20,866 bases of DNA from Bacilli bacterium. Lineage in GTDB: Bacteria; Bacillota_I; Bacilli_A; RFN20; CAG-826. The notes beneath the pieces were generated by a model. The model did no database searches, was not told where the DNA came from, and was given only the letters and a program-made list of their open reading frames with translations. The stretch is from the NCBI GenBank assembly GCA_900767605.1, contig CAAFZT010000036.1, positions 1 to 20,866 of the forward strand. The letters are read 5' to 3'. The position numbers and the translations under genes are program-made. This document shows positions 1 to 7,547 of this stretch, piece by piece (position 1 is the first letter of the stretch; every line of letters begins with the position of its first letter).

Positions 1-95
1 ACCTCACGATACTAGACTTGAGTTTCACTAGGCAGTTATAACGACATTCCTACTCGGGACTTTCACCCTTCAGATATATGACATGCCCGTCACAC
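1..95 (-). mobile_element. 5' end of a group II intron (partial, runs off the window)
   Basis: Read on the minus strand, the sequence begins GTGTGAC at base 95, which matches the GUGYG consensus at the 5' end of group II introns. About 25 bases in is AGGGTGAAAGTCCC, a GGG/CCC-flanked motif I recognise from domain I of many bacterial group II introns. No protein can be read in these 95 bases, as expected for structured domain I RNA. The intron would continue leftward beyond the window, so its class, reverse transcriptase and 3' end cannot be seen. It starts a few bases after the T-tract of a terminator hairpin, the known target of class C introns. The call rests on the boundary motif, the domain I motif and the insertion context, not on an alignment. 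Confidence 0.62.
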
Positions 96-96
96 T

Positions 97-126
97 ACGA
101 AAAAACGCCCCAATTTACGAGGCGTC
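97..126 (-). terminator. Rho-independent terminator of the membrane protein gene
   Basis: On the minus strand the arms ACGCCTC and GGGGCGT (125-119 and 111-105) form a 7-bp stem around a 7-base loop, followed by TTTTT. The T·G pair is a wobble only in minus-strand RNA, which fixes the orientation. It lies about 20 bases after the stop codon at 147-149. Confidence 0.8.
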
Positions 127-146
127 ATTTTAATGCGTGATAGGGA

Positions 147-1130
147 TTAGGCCTTCATGCCATCCGCTTCTTTTAGCTTGGGCGGGAAGACAGTGTAATA
201 AACAAGGATTAAGGCAATCAAGCAAAGGAGACCGCCAGTGATGTAGGACATTGTCGCAAATTCGAGCATGCTGCCGAATTTCGCGCCGTAGGTTTTGCCC
301 ATGAAGGAGATGTGATCGCTGACGTTATCAAATTGCCATTGTCCAAAGACGCCGGCACCAATGATGGATCCGCCATTCACAAAGAGCGCGGTTTCAAAAA
401 GATAACCGTTGCGCTTCTTGATGGTGTTGTGCTTCTCGGAATTGCGGTATCCCAAATAGGCAATGCCACTAAAAAGAGCCCCAACAAGCGGCATCAAAGC
501 CAAGACGCTGGTCTTAAGCAAAACAGCGCTGGAATAAGCGAAGATTTGCTTGGAGAAACGGTTAACAAGGAACATGACGCCGAAAATCGCGCCAGTAGCT
601 AAATCTGCCGTGAAGAGAGAAGAGGTGAGGATACGCATGATTTTATTCGTGTTTTCCCCTTCTCCGAAAAGATGCATCAAAGGGACGTTGCTTCCGATAA
701 GAGCAATAATGAGCAAAATCACATAAACAACGATAACAAAGGCAATATCATCATCGCCGATGTTGCTGCTGGTCAAGCGATAGAGCCACATGGCATTGAG
801 GAAGAGGAAAGCAGCCACGATATAGCCGATTCCAATGTAGCAGGTGAAAGAGCGAACCACTAAATCCGAATTACTTTGGCGAACGAAAGAAGCAACCGAA
901 TAAACGAACCCAGCCAAAGCCATCAAAGCCGCGGCAAGTCCAAAAGCACCGAGCATGACGGATAATCCAACGCTGATTTCCGGAAGATCAATCGAAGCAG
1001 AGGGAGACGTTCCCAAAATCAAATTCGGGCTGATCACGAAGCCGAACCAGACTCCAAGAAAGCCAAAACCCGCAAGGAGCAAGGCAAAAATAATGATGTT
1101 AATTAATCGGACGGATGGCGAATATTTCAT
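147..1130 (-). CDS. polytopic membrane protein of unknown function
   Basis: A 327-residue integral membrane protein with roughly eight hydrophobic helices separated by short polar loops. I do not recognise a family: there is no transporter signature, ATP site or catalytic motif. The ATG at 1130 (MKYSPSVR) is preferred over a start 14 codons upstream because AGAGGA stands five bases before it. The first helix begins about ten residues in, followed by a loop and further helices out to the last one near residues 295-315. The C-terminus is short and charged. It lies downstream of the two flavoproteins on the same strand, 127 bp away, with its own candidate promoter, and ends at a good terminator. 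Its role is unknown and the neighbours do not settle it. Confidence 0.8.
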   Translation of the reverse strand: MKYSPSVRLINIIIFALLLAGFGFLGVWFGFVISPNLILGTSPSASIDLPEISVGLSVMLGAFGLAAALMALAGFVYSVASFVRQSNSDLVVRSFTCYIGIGYIVAAFLFLNAMWLYRLTSSNIGDDDIAFVIVVYVILLIIALIGSNVPLMHLFGEGENTNKIMRILTSSLFTADLATGAIFGVMFLVNRFSKQIFAYSSAVLLKTSVLALMPLVGALFSGIAYLGYRNSEKHNTIKKRNGYLFETALFVNGGSIIGAGVFGQWQFDNVSDHISFMGKTYGAKFGSMLEFATMSYITGGLLCLIALILVYYTVFPPKLKEADGMKA

Positions 1131-1189
1131 AGGGTTCCTCTCAAATGCCTTTTCTATAAGAAAACGATACAAAAAAGGCGACGTTGAAT

Positions 1190-1218
1190 ATTTAAATCTA
1201 TCTTTAAGAGATAGTCAA
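1190..1218 (-). promoter_or_regulatory. candidate promoter with a palindrome in the spacer
   Basis: On the minus strand, TTGACT (1218-1213) and TTAAAT (1195-1190) are separated by 17 bp. The spacer together with the end of the -35 box is a 17-bp palindrome, CTATCT-CTTAA-AGATAG (1214-1198), which could be an operator. It would drive the membrane protein gene, about 60 bases downstream. The -10 match is only four of six. Confidence 0.45.
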
Positions 1219-1257
1219 CGCGTTTATCGAGGCAAAGGCAAAATAGTTGAGCCTCTT

Positions 1258-2805
1258 TTAGGCGTCAGAAAGGACTCTAGCCGCCGTTTCAAACGCCCTT
1301 AACGCAGCCTTCAGCAAGTCCTGGCCTTCTTTGTCACGGGGCAATAATGCATAGACGCCCCTCCCGCCTGCACTAATGGGCAAGGGAAGATAGCGGGAAC
1401 TTCCCATCGTGGAAAAACCGCTAACCAAAGCGCGACTAGATGCAAAAAGTGGATAACGTCTTCCCATTTCAAAAACTCCGGAAAGCAAGCTTTGCGCCAG
1501 GGACCGGGGCAAGATTTTATGAAGATTGGCCAAGAAAACTCCACCAAAATAAGATGGCCTTACGCTTCCAAGAAGCATTGGCTCGCGTTTGGACAAGAAG
1601 TCGCCCATCATCTCCGCGGGAATCGCATAAGGAGAGAGGCGAGAAAAACTATTGGAAAGCAATTTGCCACCAAAATCATAGGATTCTTGCAAAGAGCACT
1701 CTTCCGCTTCTTGTTCGGTTAAAGAGGTGGAAACGCAGGCAATAGCATTGCCCGCCCCCGACCAGGAATTCAGTTGCAATCCCAAATCCACGCGGAAAGG
1801 GACCGAAGCAACATTCGTTAGAGGCGCATTGCAATAGCCAAATTGGATTCGGGTATCTCTGCTTTCCGCAGAAGGGACATTTTCTTCCACGTATAAAGGG
1901 GGGAGGGTAGCCATCCCACCACGCCCAAAATAATTGGTTTCAAAATCGCGACCATTGATTTCGACGAAAACGCCTAGGCGCGGCGTGGCGTTTTTCAAGG
2001 GAACGCGACATTTAGCAGCGGTTTCAAGACCAAGGGGTGTATTTCCACCAGCAACGACGACCTGCACCGCTTTCACGCTTTTCCTTGTCCCGTTCAAAAG
2101 GAAACTCACCCCTTTGGGCCATCCGAGAAAACGATCAACAGAAAGAGCTTTTGCTCCATAAATGACACGTCCGCCACGATCTGTAATATATCGTTCCATC
2201 GCCAGGCAAAGGGAATTCACTTGGTCTTTGGAGACAAAAGAAAAGCCTTCTTTTTTAACGGATTCGGGAAGTCCCAAAGAAACAAGGGCATCCAAAACAA
2301 ATTGAGATTGGCTTGTACGAATTTCTCTTTGCAAATAGCCTCCATGCAAAGCGGAAAAACCACCGAAACCATAAGAGGGATTCGAAGCGGGGTCAAAAAT
2401 CTGCTTTTCCCTAAAATCGCGGTAGCTTTTTTCTCGATTGACAGCATTGCCGCCTTGTTCCAAGACAATCACTTCAGCCCCATGCTTAGCCAATAAATAA
2501 GCGCAAAAAAGCCCAGAAAAACCTGCACCTATTACGCAAATAGCGCCTTTGCCGTGAAAGGAAGGAAATTGAAAGGGGGCCATTTCCTCGAAGAAATGAA
2601 TCTGAGTATTGCGAACAAAAGAAAAGGTATCGACTGCACAGTCATAAAAAACACAAAGGCGATTATCCACTAGTCTCGCACGCCGATTCACCCATTCAAA
2701 GCGGAAGGAATTGGAAGGAATTCGCAACCGATTGGCAATTTGATTTCTAATTTGAGCTTCCCCTTGATTAGGAAGAAGCATAATGTCCCCTACAAAATAC
2801 CTCAT
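1258..2805 (-). CDS. FAD-dependent dehydrogenase, COG2509-like
   Basis: A 515-residue flavoprotein. Residues 1-80 form a separate N-terminal alpha/beta region, followed by the dinucleotide-binding Rossmann motif VIGAGFSG (91-98) and an acidic residue, Glu116, at the end of the second strand that would bind the FAD ribose. A glycine-rich segment at about 145-156 (YGFGGFSALHGG) resembles the FAD-contacting loop of the COG2509 family of NAD(FAD)-utilizing dehydrogenases, and length and layout fit that family. The substrate is unknown. The start codon overlaps the stop of the upstream flavoprotein in an ATGA, with AGAGGGG as ribosome binding site, so the two are translationally coupled. There is no signal peptide, so it is probably cytosolic. 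Confidence 0.8.
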   Translation of the reverse strand: MRYFVGDIMLLPNQGEAQIRNQIANRLRIPSNSFRFEWVNRRARLVDNRLCVFYDCAVDTFSFVRNTQIHFFEEMAPFQFPSFHGKGAICVIGAGFSGLFCAYLLAKHGAEVIVLEQGGNAVNREKSYRDFREKQIFDPASNPSYGFGGFSALHGGYLQREIRTSQSQFVLDALVSLGLPESVKKEGFSFVSKDQVNSLCLAMERYITDRGGRVIYGAKALSVDRFLGWPKGVSFLLNGTRKSVKAVQVVVAGGNTPLGLETAAKCRVPLKNATPRLGVFVEINGRDFETNYFGRGGMATLPPLYVEENVPSAESRDTRIQFGYCNAPLTNVASVPFRVDLGLQLNSWSGAGNAIACVSTSLTEQEAEECSLQESYDFGGKLLSNSFSRLSPYAIPAEMMGDFLSKREPMLLGSVRPSYFGGVFLANLHKILPRSLAQSLLSGVFEMGRRYPLFASSRALVSGFSTMGSSRYLPLPISAGGRGVYALLPRDKEGQDLLKAALRAFETAARVLSDA

Positions 2806-3953
2806 AGCACCCCTCTAGCAGCCAAAATTCCGGATATGGCCGCCCATAACAAATTATATCCTCCGCAATAGCCAGCAACATCCAAACATTCGCCCGCAAA
2901 GGAAACTCGCGTTTCTTTTTTGGATCGAAGCGTTTCTTCGTCCACTTCGCCTAAAGCGATGCCGCCCAAACTAACTTGGCTATCCTCGAAACCGTAATTC
3001 TCTTGGTAATGGAAGACCAAATCTTTGGCTCTTTTTGCAAGTGCCATCGGATCGTGATTCTCGTTAAAAGACAAATAACGGGCCAATGGTTCCGTCAAAT
3101 ATCCGTCCAAATAAAAGGGGCGTTTTTTAGAAGACTCCATCCAGCAGGAACCCAGCTGTTCTAGCGTATAATCCGGGAACAAGTCCAAGTGAATCTCCGT
3201 TCCTTTTTTTGCGCGGTTCACGGATAAAAATAAGGACGCATTAAAAATTGCGATTCCAGATAGGCCGTCTTTTTTCCAAAGCATCTCCCCTCGCTCGGAA
3301 AAAAGGGATTTTTCCATGCTGATTCGAACTATAGCGTCGTGACGCACGCCCGCTAGGGATTTGGTATGTTCCGCGGTGCGGACCGGGCATAAAACCGACA
3401 AAAAGGAATGAGACACATAATGGTGTTTCTCAAAAACTTTCGCCATAGACCCATCCGTCCCAAGGTTTTTCCCAGACGCGCCACCCGTACAAAAAATAAC
3501 ATGATCAAAGTCTTCTTTACCGCCTGAAGTTATCAGCTCCACCTTATTCGAAAAGACGTGGTAATCTATCAAGCGTTCTAGGCAACGTACCTTAACGCCC
3601 TTTTCTTGGAGCAACTCCTCCAAGTAATGGACAAATGAGGGAGCGCTATAAGTGAGGGGATAAGCTAATTCACCATGATAAAGCAAAGGAACGCCTAACT
3701 CTTGCCATTTCTTCTCCATATCTTGAGGAGAAAACCGTGCAAAAACCCCGCGGATAAAATCAGAACAATTGTAAAAAGAGGGGGAAGCATCGCGATGTAA
3801 AAGATTGCAGTGGCCATTGCCCGTCGCGTATATCTTTTTAGCCAATTTATCGTTTTGTTCGAAAATAACAACCTCCGCACGGGGGTCTATCGTTTTCATT
3901 TCAATGCCGGCCATTATGCCAGACAAACTTCCACCTACAATACCTACACGCAT
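2802..3953 (-). CDS. HI0933-family flavoprotein (NAD(P)/FAD-dependent oxidoreductase)
   Basis: A 383-residue member of the HI0933/YhiN/BaiN flavoprotein family. The N-terminal FAD motif VGIVGGSLSG begins at residue 3, which fixes the start. The family signature KKIYATGNGHCNLLH lies at 39-53. Near the C-terminus, FAGECLDVAGYCGGYNLLWA (about 349-368) is the second conserved FAD-contacting motif. Family members include BaiN, assigned to bile-acid reduction, but most have no proven substrate, so no specific reaction is claimed here. No Shine-Dalgarno sequence precedes the ATG. Instead a -10-like TACAAT ends seven bases upstream, suggesting a leaderless transcript. The gene overlaps the next flavoprotein by four bases. 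Confidence 0.87.
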   Translation of the reverse strand: MRVGIVGGSLSGIMAGIEMKTIDPRAEVVIFEQNDKLAKKIYATGNGHCNLLHRDASPSFYNCSDFIRGVFARFSPQDMEKKWQELGVPLLYHGELAYPLTYSAPSFVHYLEELLQEKGVKVRCLERLIDYHVFSNKVELITSGGKEDFDHVIFCTGGASGKNLGTDGSMAKVFEKHHYVSHSFLSVLCPVRTAEHTKSLAGVRHDAIVRISMEKSLFSERGEMLWKKDGLSGIAIFNASLFLSVNRAKKGTEIHLDLFPDYTLEQLGSCWMESSKKRPFYLDGYLTEPLARYLSFNENHDPMALAKRAKDLVFHYQENYGFEDSQVSLGGIALGEVDEETLRSKKETRVSFAGECLDVAGYCGGYNLLWAAISGILAARGVL

Positions 3954-3960
3954 ACTTAAT

Positions 3961-3988
3961 ATTGTAAAAGAGGCTTCGCGAATTTGAA
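3961..3988 (-). promoter_or_regulatory. candidate promoter for the flavoprotein pair
   Basis: TTCAAA (3988-3983), a 16-bp spacer and TACAAT (3966-3961) on the minus strand. The -10 box ends seven bases before the ATG at 3953, so transcription would begin at or beside the start codon. The -35 and spacer lie inside the glnA terminator hairpin. Confidence 0.4.
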
Positions 3989-3999
3989 GCCTCTTCCCC
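3965..3999 (-). terminator. terminator after glnA
   Basis: Perfect 9-bp stem AGAGGCTTC / GAAGCCTCT (3969-3977 with 3986-3994), 8-base loop. On the minus strand it runs into TTTTAC, on the plus strand into TTCCCCTTTTT. It lies 13 bp after the glnA stop codon. The stem is symmetric, so it could work in both directions. Confidence 0.8.
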
Positions 4000-4011
4000 T
4001 TTTTATGTATT

Positions 4012-5355
4012 TTATCGATCTAAGTAATGGGAGATTTCCCAGTCCGAGACATAACTACGATATTGGTCCCATTCCAAACGCTTCGCTTCAAGATATTTAT
4101 TGTAAGTATGGTCTCCAAGCATTTGATAGATTAACGGATCGCGGGTCATCTCTTTTACTGCGTCTTTGAGGTTTTCTGGCAAATTTGGAATCCCCTGTGC
4201 CTCTCTTTGCTCGCGAGTAAGGGAGAAAATGTTGTCGTAGACCGGCGGGACCAGTTCTTCTTCTTTGATATTTTTTAGTCCATCCATCCCCGCGGCTAAA
4301 ATCGCGGCCAGCGCCAAATAAGGATTGGCCGTGGCGTCGACATTGCGAAGTTCGGTTCTTGTTCCTTTGCCGCGGCTAGCGGGAATGCGAATCATGGCCG
4401 AACGATTCGCGTCACTCCAGCAAACATAGCAAGGGGCCTCGTAACCAGGAATCAAACGCTTGTAGGAATTAACGCTGGGGTTCGTTAGAGCAGCGAGGGA
4501 TCGGGCGTGTTTGATGATGCCACTAATCCATTTGCGGCAAAGAAGCGAAAGTTTCATCGGATCGTTGGGATCATAGAAGAGATTAACGCCCTCCGCATCG
4601 GAAAGAGAACAGTTCGTATGCATTCCAGACCCGTTGATCCCCGCAATGGGCTTAGGCATAAAGGTGGCTAAATAGCCATGTTTTCGAGCGATGAATTTGA
4701 CAACCTGTTTGAAGGTTTGGACATTGTCGCAGGCCTCTAAAACGTGAGCAAAGCGGAAATTAATTTCTTCTTGCCCCGGGGCAACCTCATGATGGGCGGT
4801 TTGGATGACGAAACCAAGCCGTTCCAACTCCATGGCGATATCACGCCGCACATATTCGGCCCCATCGATTGGAGACAAATCAAAATAGGATCCTTTGTCG
4901 ACAGGGTTAAGAGTGGGGCATCCTTTTTCATCCAGTTTGAACAAGAAAAATTCGGGTTCAAAGCCTACGTCTAGAGCCGAAATGCCCATGTCGTTAAGCG
5001 CTTTGATTTGGCGTTTCAAAATAAAACGAGGATCCCCCACAAACGGTTTTCCATAGGAAGTGTAAACATCGCAAATCAAACGAGCGACCTTTCCATACGT
5101 CGAATCTTCAAAATCAAGAATCATCCACGTATCCAAGTCGGGCCGGAGGAACATATCGGCTTCTTTAATTCGGACGAAACCCTCAATCGACGAGCCGTCA
5201 AACATAATTTTGTTATCCAAAGCATCGTCAAGTTGGGCAACCGAAATTTCTACGGCTTTGATGGACCCTAGAATGTCCGTAAATTGGAGCCGTACGTAGC
5301 CAACCTTCTCCTCTTTTGCCATTTTTAGGATATCGGATTTGCTGTATTTTCTCAT
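4012..5355 (-). CDS. glnA: glutamine synthetase, type I-alpha
   Basis: ATP-dependent ligation of ammonia to glutamate, the main entry of ammonium into glutamine; a cytosolic dodecamer in this family. The protein has 447 residues when started at the ATG at 5355 (MRKYSKSD), which has AAAGGA nine bases upstream; a start ten codons earlier lacks support. Family motifs are clear: FDGSSIEGF (52-60), NGSGMHTNCSL (241-251) with the catalytic histidine, NPSVNSYKRLIPGYEAP (292-308), and the ATP-site segment from RIPASRGKGTRTELR (323-337). The length and FVRI at 60-63 match the Gram-positive GSI-alpha type; Arg62 corresponds to the B. subtilis residue that mediates glutamine feedback inhibition. The long insertion and adenylylation-tyrosine region of the GSI-beta type are not evident. 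It is monocistronic, with its own promoter and terminator. Confidence 0.97.
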   Translation of the reverse strand: MRKYSKSDILKMAKEEKVGYVRLQFTDILGSIKAVEISVAQLDDALDNKIMFDGSSIEGFVRIKEADMFLRPDLDTWMILDFEDSTYGKVARLICDVYTSYGKPFVGDPRFILKRQIKALNDMGISALDVGFEPEFFLFKLDEKGCPTLNPVDKGSYFDLSPIDGAEYVRRDIAMELERLGFVIQTAHHEVAPGQEEINFRFAHVLEACDNVQTFKQVVKFIARKHGYLATFMPKPIAGINGSGMHTNCSLSDAEGVNLFYDPNDPMKLSLLCRKWISGIIKHARSLAALTNPSVNSYKRLIPGYEAPCYVCWSDANRSAMIRIPASRGKGTRTELRNVDATANPYLALAAILAAGMDGLKNIKEEELVPPVYDNIFSLTREQREAQGIPNLPENLKDAVKEMTRDPLIYQMLGDHTYNKYLEAKRLEWDQYRSYVSDWEISHYLDR

Positions 5356-5388
5356 AATTGGTGTCCTTTCACCCAAATGAACCAAAAA

Positions 5389-5416
5389 ATTATGGATTTT
5401 TAAGAATTCATGTCAA
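5389..5416 (-). promoter_or_regulatory. glnA promoter
   Basis: On the minus strand TTGACA (5416-5411), 16-bp spacer, CATAAT (5394-5389). Transcription would start near 5382, giving a leader of about 27 bases. A second TTGACA lies 12 bp upstream (5428-5423). Confidence 0.65.
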
Positions 5417-5427
5417 TATCATTGTCA
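5411..5427. promoter_or_regulatory. GlnR/TnrA-like operator over the glnA -35 box
   Basis: The 17 bases TGTCAATATCATTGTCA match the Bacillus GlnR/TnrA box TGTNA-N7-TNACA with one mismatch (the third base of the right half). It covers the -35 hexamer, as expected for a repressor of glutamine synthetase. No GlnR gene is in the window, so this rests on sequence similarity and gene context. Confidence 0.5.
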
Positions 5428-5595
5428 AAAAAATTTTACTTTCTCGATTTTATCGTAACTTTTTAAGGACATCCAATAGCTTTCTTGCTCCTTTCTAAAA
5501 ATTAACCTTGGAAATTTTTCTATTAAATTGACACTTTTTCCACCCTCTTCAAATCATAAGGAAAACCAAAGAATTCATTAGAGTTCATCGGAATA

Positions 5596-5624
5596 TTTAC
5601 CTTCCAATCCTGAAAGGGCATAAT
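5596..5624 (+). promoter_or_regulatory. candidate promoter for the orphan 198-residue gene
   Basis: TTTACC (5596-5601), 17-bp spacer, CATAAT (5619-5624). The -10 box ends eight bases before the ATG at 5633, so the transcript would be leaderless or nearly so. The rest of 5430-5595 is AT-rich; I see one isolated TTGACA at 5528 without a convincing -10. Confidence 0.45.
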
Positions 5625-5632
5625 AGGTCAAT

Positions 5633-6229
5633 ATGAACGAAAGAGAAGGCCTCGTCTACTGCATTTCTCAAATGGAAATGCTCCACCTCAAGCTCCATCA
5701 CCTCTATTTACAATTGGAGCCCGAAGAGCAAAAAATGGCTTTCCCCAATGGCTTCTTGACCTTCCAAAATCATTTCGATGAGTTGCTCCAATTCAATCTG
5801 GCAAGCATCTCGTCTCAATTCGGTCATTTCAATTTAGAAGAACGTCTTCTTCTAGCGGGCATTGCCAACATGTCCGTGGATTTAACCGCGGATCTTAACC
5901 GTCACTTAGTCAAAAGAAATTTCCCCATCGAAATTCATTGGACTGCCCAGCCTAAAATCATCAATGACAAATTAGAGCAGATCAAAGAAGCCATTCAGGA
6001 ACCTATCGCCACCCTTCGTGACGAAGTTCAAAAAGGAATAGATTCGTTGCCATTCTCTCAAAAGGATTTCTCTGATTACGCAGAGGGCATTTTATTGATT
6101 TCAGATAAATTAATGGCACTGAGCAACGATCGAAACGAAGAAAATTGCAATATCGCCGCGGATGTCATGCGTCAGGAATTCATCAATCCTCTTTTTAGCG
6201 GCAACCGCTTTATTCTCGCCATTTGTTAA
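5633..6229 (+). CDS. hypothetical helical protein
   Basis: A 198-residue protein that I do not recognise. It has no signal peptide, membrane helix or metal-binding cluster. The sequence suggests a mostly alpha-helical cytosolic protein. A helical, leucine-rich first half (residues 1-90) is followed by a charged segment rich in Lys, Gln and Glu (about 105-140, IINDKLEQIKEAIQEPIATL) that could form a coiled coil. It stands alone on the plus strand, between divergent glnA and a convergent hydrolase gene. Its start has only a weak AGG motif six bases upstream. Codon use and base composition look like the neighbours, so I treat it as a real gene, but its function is open. Confidence 0.7.
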   Translation: MNEREGLVYCISQMEMLHLKLHHLYLQLEPEEQKMAFPNGFLTFQNHFDELLQFNLASISSQFGHFNLEERLLLAGIANMSVDLTADLNRHLVKRNFPIEIHWTAQPKIINDKLEQIKEAIQEPIATLRDEVQKGIDSLPFSQKDFSDYAEGILLISDKLMALSNDRNEENCNIAADVMRQEFINPLFSGNRFILAIC

Positions 6230-6284
6230 TCGATAGACCAAGCCAATAAGCCTATACGTCCCGCCTCTTTTTTATTCTTGCAGC

Positions 6285-7538
6285 TTATTTGATATGAAAA
6301 TCTTCGGCGATGGAAGAAAAAGTTCCTGCCGTCCAGCCCATCATTTCATTAGCGGGATATTCTTTCTTTTTGGCCCTTCCGCCTTCCAAGGGATCGTAGG
6401 TTTCCCAAAGTTTTCCCGTATCCAAGAAACACTGTGAAACATTGCGGAGCCATCTTTCGCCCACTTCCTTTGCTTCTTTATCCATCCCAATGGACCGAAG
6501 GCCCCAATAGACCAAATAATTGTCGTAAGGCCAAGAATAGGGATAAGCAGCTTGATAAGCGATGGTTTCCGAGGGGTCTTTTTGTGTGGAAACCACCCCA
6601 AAAGGATAAAGCAAGCGTTCCAAGGCCTTTCTAGCGGCTTCTTGATTATCGGAAAGCCCCGTAATAAAGGGCATGAACTGACCGGTAAAACAAAAATCAG
6701 GGCGCAGGAAACAACCGCGGTTAAAATCGTAATCGTAATAGAGGCCGTCTTCCGCGAGCATATAGCGATCCATTTTTTGTTTCCTGCTTTGGGCATTAGC
6801 AAGGAAACGGGCTTGTTCTTCGGGTTCAAACCGCTCTGCTAAAGCAGCCAAATCCAGTTCCATTCCATACAGATTGGCATTCAAATCGACGGGATTCACG
6901 TAAATCCCCCGATCCAAAAAACGCGGGGTGAAATCTAAACCGGCCTCTGCATCTGCGACATAGCATTCCCCTAAATGGGCCATTTCCTTCTCGCTTTTAT
7001 CCACGGAAAGACCAAGTCGTTCCAAAGCGACGTAACGATAGTAATCCACCAAATCTTCTTGGGGCAACGGGTTATGAAAATGACGGTTCAATCCATTGGG
7101 TGCAATTCGCTTCGTCATCCAAAATTCATATTCTTTTTTCAAAGCGAGATAGGCCTTTTGAAGCCACGCTGAATCGAATTTTGCCCGAGCAATATCCATG
7201 ACCATAAAATGAAGATAAGGCGGCTGGGAACACCACCGAATCAAGTTGGCGTTATAGGCATTGGGTACAAAGCCTAACTTTTCTAAAGTGTAAATCAAAT
7301 TATCGACGTTCCATTTGGCTAAATCGAAATGGCCATCCGCTATCATTCCTCGATTGGTATAAAACGTGTCCCAATAAAACAACGAATGGAAATCTCCAGC
7401 AATGCAAGGCGGGACAAAAGGGCAAGGCAAACGAAACCCGTCATCTGGTTCGTTTTCCGGTTTATGAACGGCGGCCTCCCAGCGGGAAGAAATATACGTC
7501 CTAGTCCGAATAACTGCTTCAACTTCTTTTGAATTCAT
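6285..7538 (-). CDS. GH37 trehalase-like glycoside hydrolase
   Basis: A 417-residue protein with an (alpha/alpha)6-type fold of the trehalase family. The trehalase signatures are recognisable though diverged: DFHSLFYWDTFYTNRGM (49-65) for signature 1, AEAGLDFTPRF (197-207), PVDLNANLYGME (216-227), AYPYSWPYDNYLVYWGL (331-347) for signature 2, and EYPANEMMGWTAGTF near the C-terminus. By comparison with Tre37A the catalytic pair should be Asp202 (acid) and Glu379 in LWETYD (base). There is no signal peptide, so it acts in the cytosol, probably on imported sugar. Divergence and context mean that trehalose is not assured; another alpha-glucoside or oligosaccharide is possible. GAGGTG precedes the ATG, and the upstream GH106-like gene ends 9 bp before, so they form one transcript. 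Confidence 0.8.
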   Translation of the reverse strand: MNSKEVEAVIRTRTYISSRWEAAVHKPENEPDDGFRLPCPFVPPCIAGDFHSLFYWDTFYTNRGMIADGHFDLAKWNVDNLIYTLEKLGFVPNAYNANLIRWCSQPPYLHFMVMDIARAKFDSAWLQKAYLALKKEYEFWMTKRIAPNGLNRHFHNPLPQEDLVDYYRYVALERLGLSVDKSEKEMAHLGECYVADAEAGLDFTPRFLDRGIYVNPVDLNANLYGMELDLAALAERFEPEEQARFLANAQSRKQKMDRYMLAEDGLYYDYDFNRGCFLRPDFCFTGQFMPFITGLSDNQEAARKALERLLYPFGVVSTQKDPSETIAYQAAYPYSWPYDNYLVYWGLRSIGMDKEAKEVGERWLRNVSQCFLDTGKLWETYDPLEGGRAKKKEYPANEMMGWTAGTFSSIAEDFHIK

Positions 7539-7547
7539 GAAGGCACC

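Noticed and set aside
1165..1173. CGATACAAA near the first gene as a third copy of the TGATACAAA half-site
   Set aside because: An eight-base AT-rich match is expected by chance in 20 kb, and the neighbouring gene has no link to the glycan locus.
1228..1257. GAGGC/GCCTC hairpin as terminator of the COG2509-like gene
   Set aside because: The loop is 17 bases and the T-run follows only on the plus strand, where no gene ends. It is not convincing for the minus-strand gene.
955..1302. A 115-codon plus-strand reading frame opposite the membrane protein gene
   Set aside because: It lies largely antisense to a well-supported gene, has no recognisable protein character, and crosses two gene ends. 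It is a shadow frame.
6230..6284. Terminator between the convergent orphan and hydrolase genes
   Set aside because: There is a T-run on the plus strand, but I find no stable stem before it.
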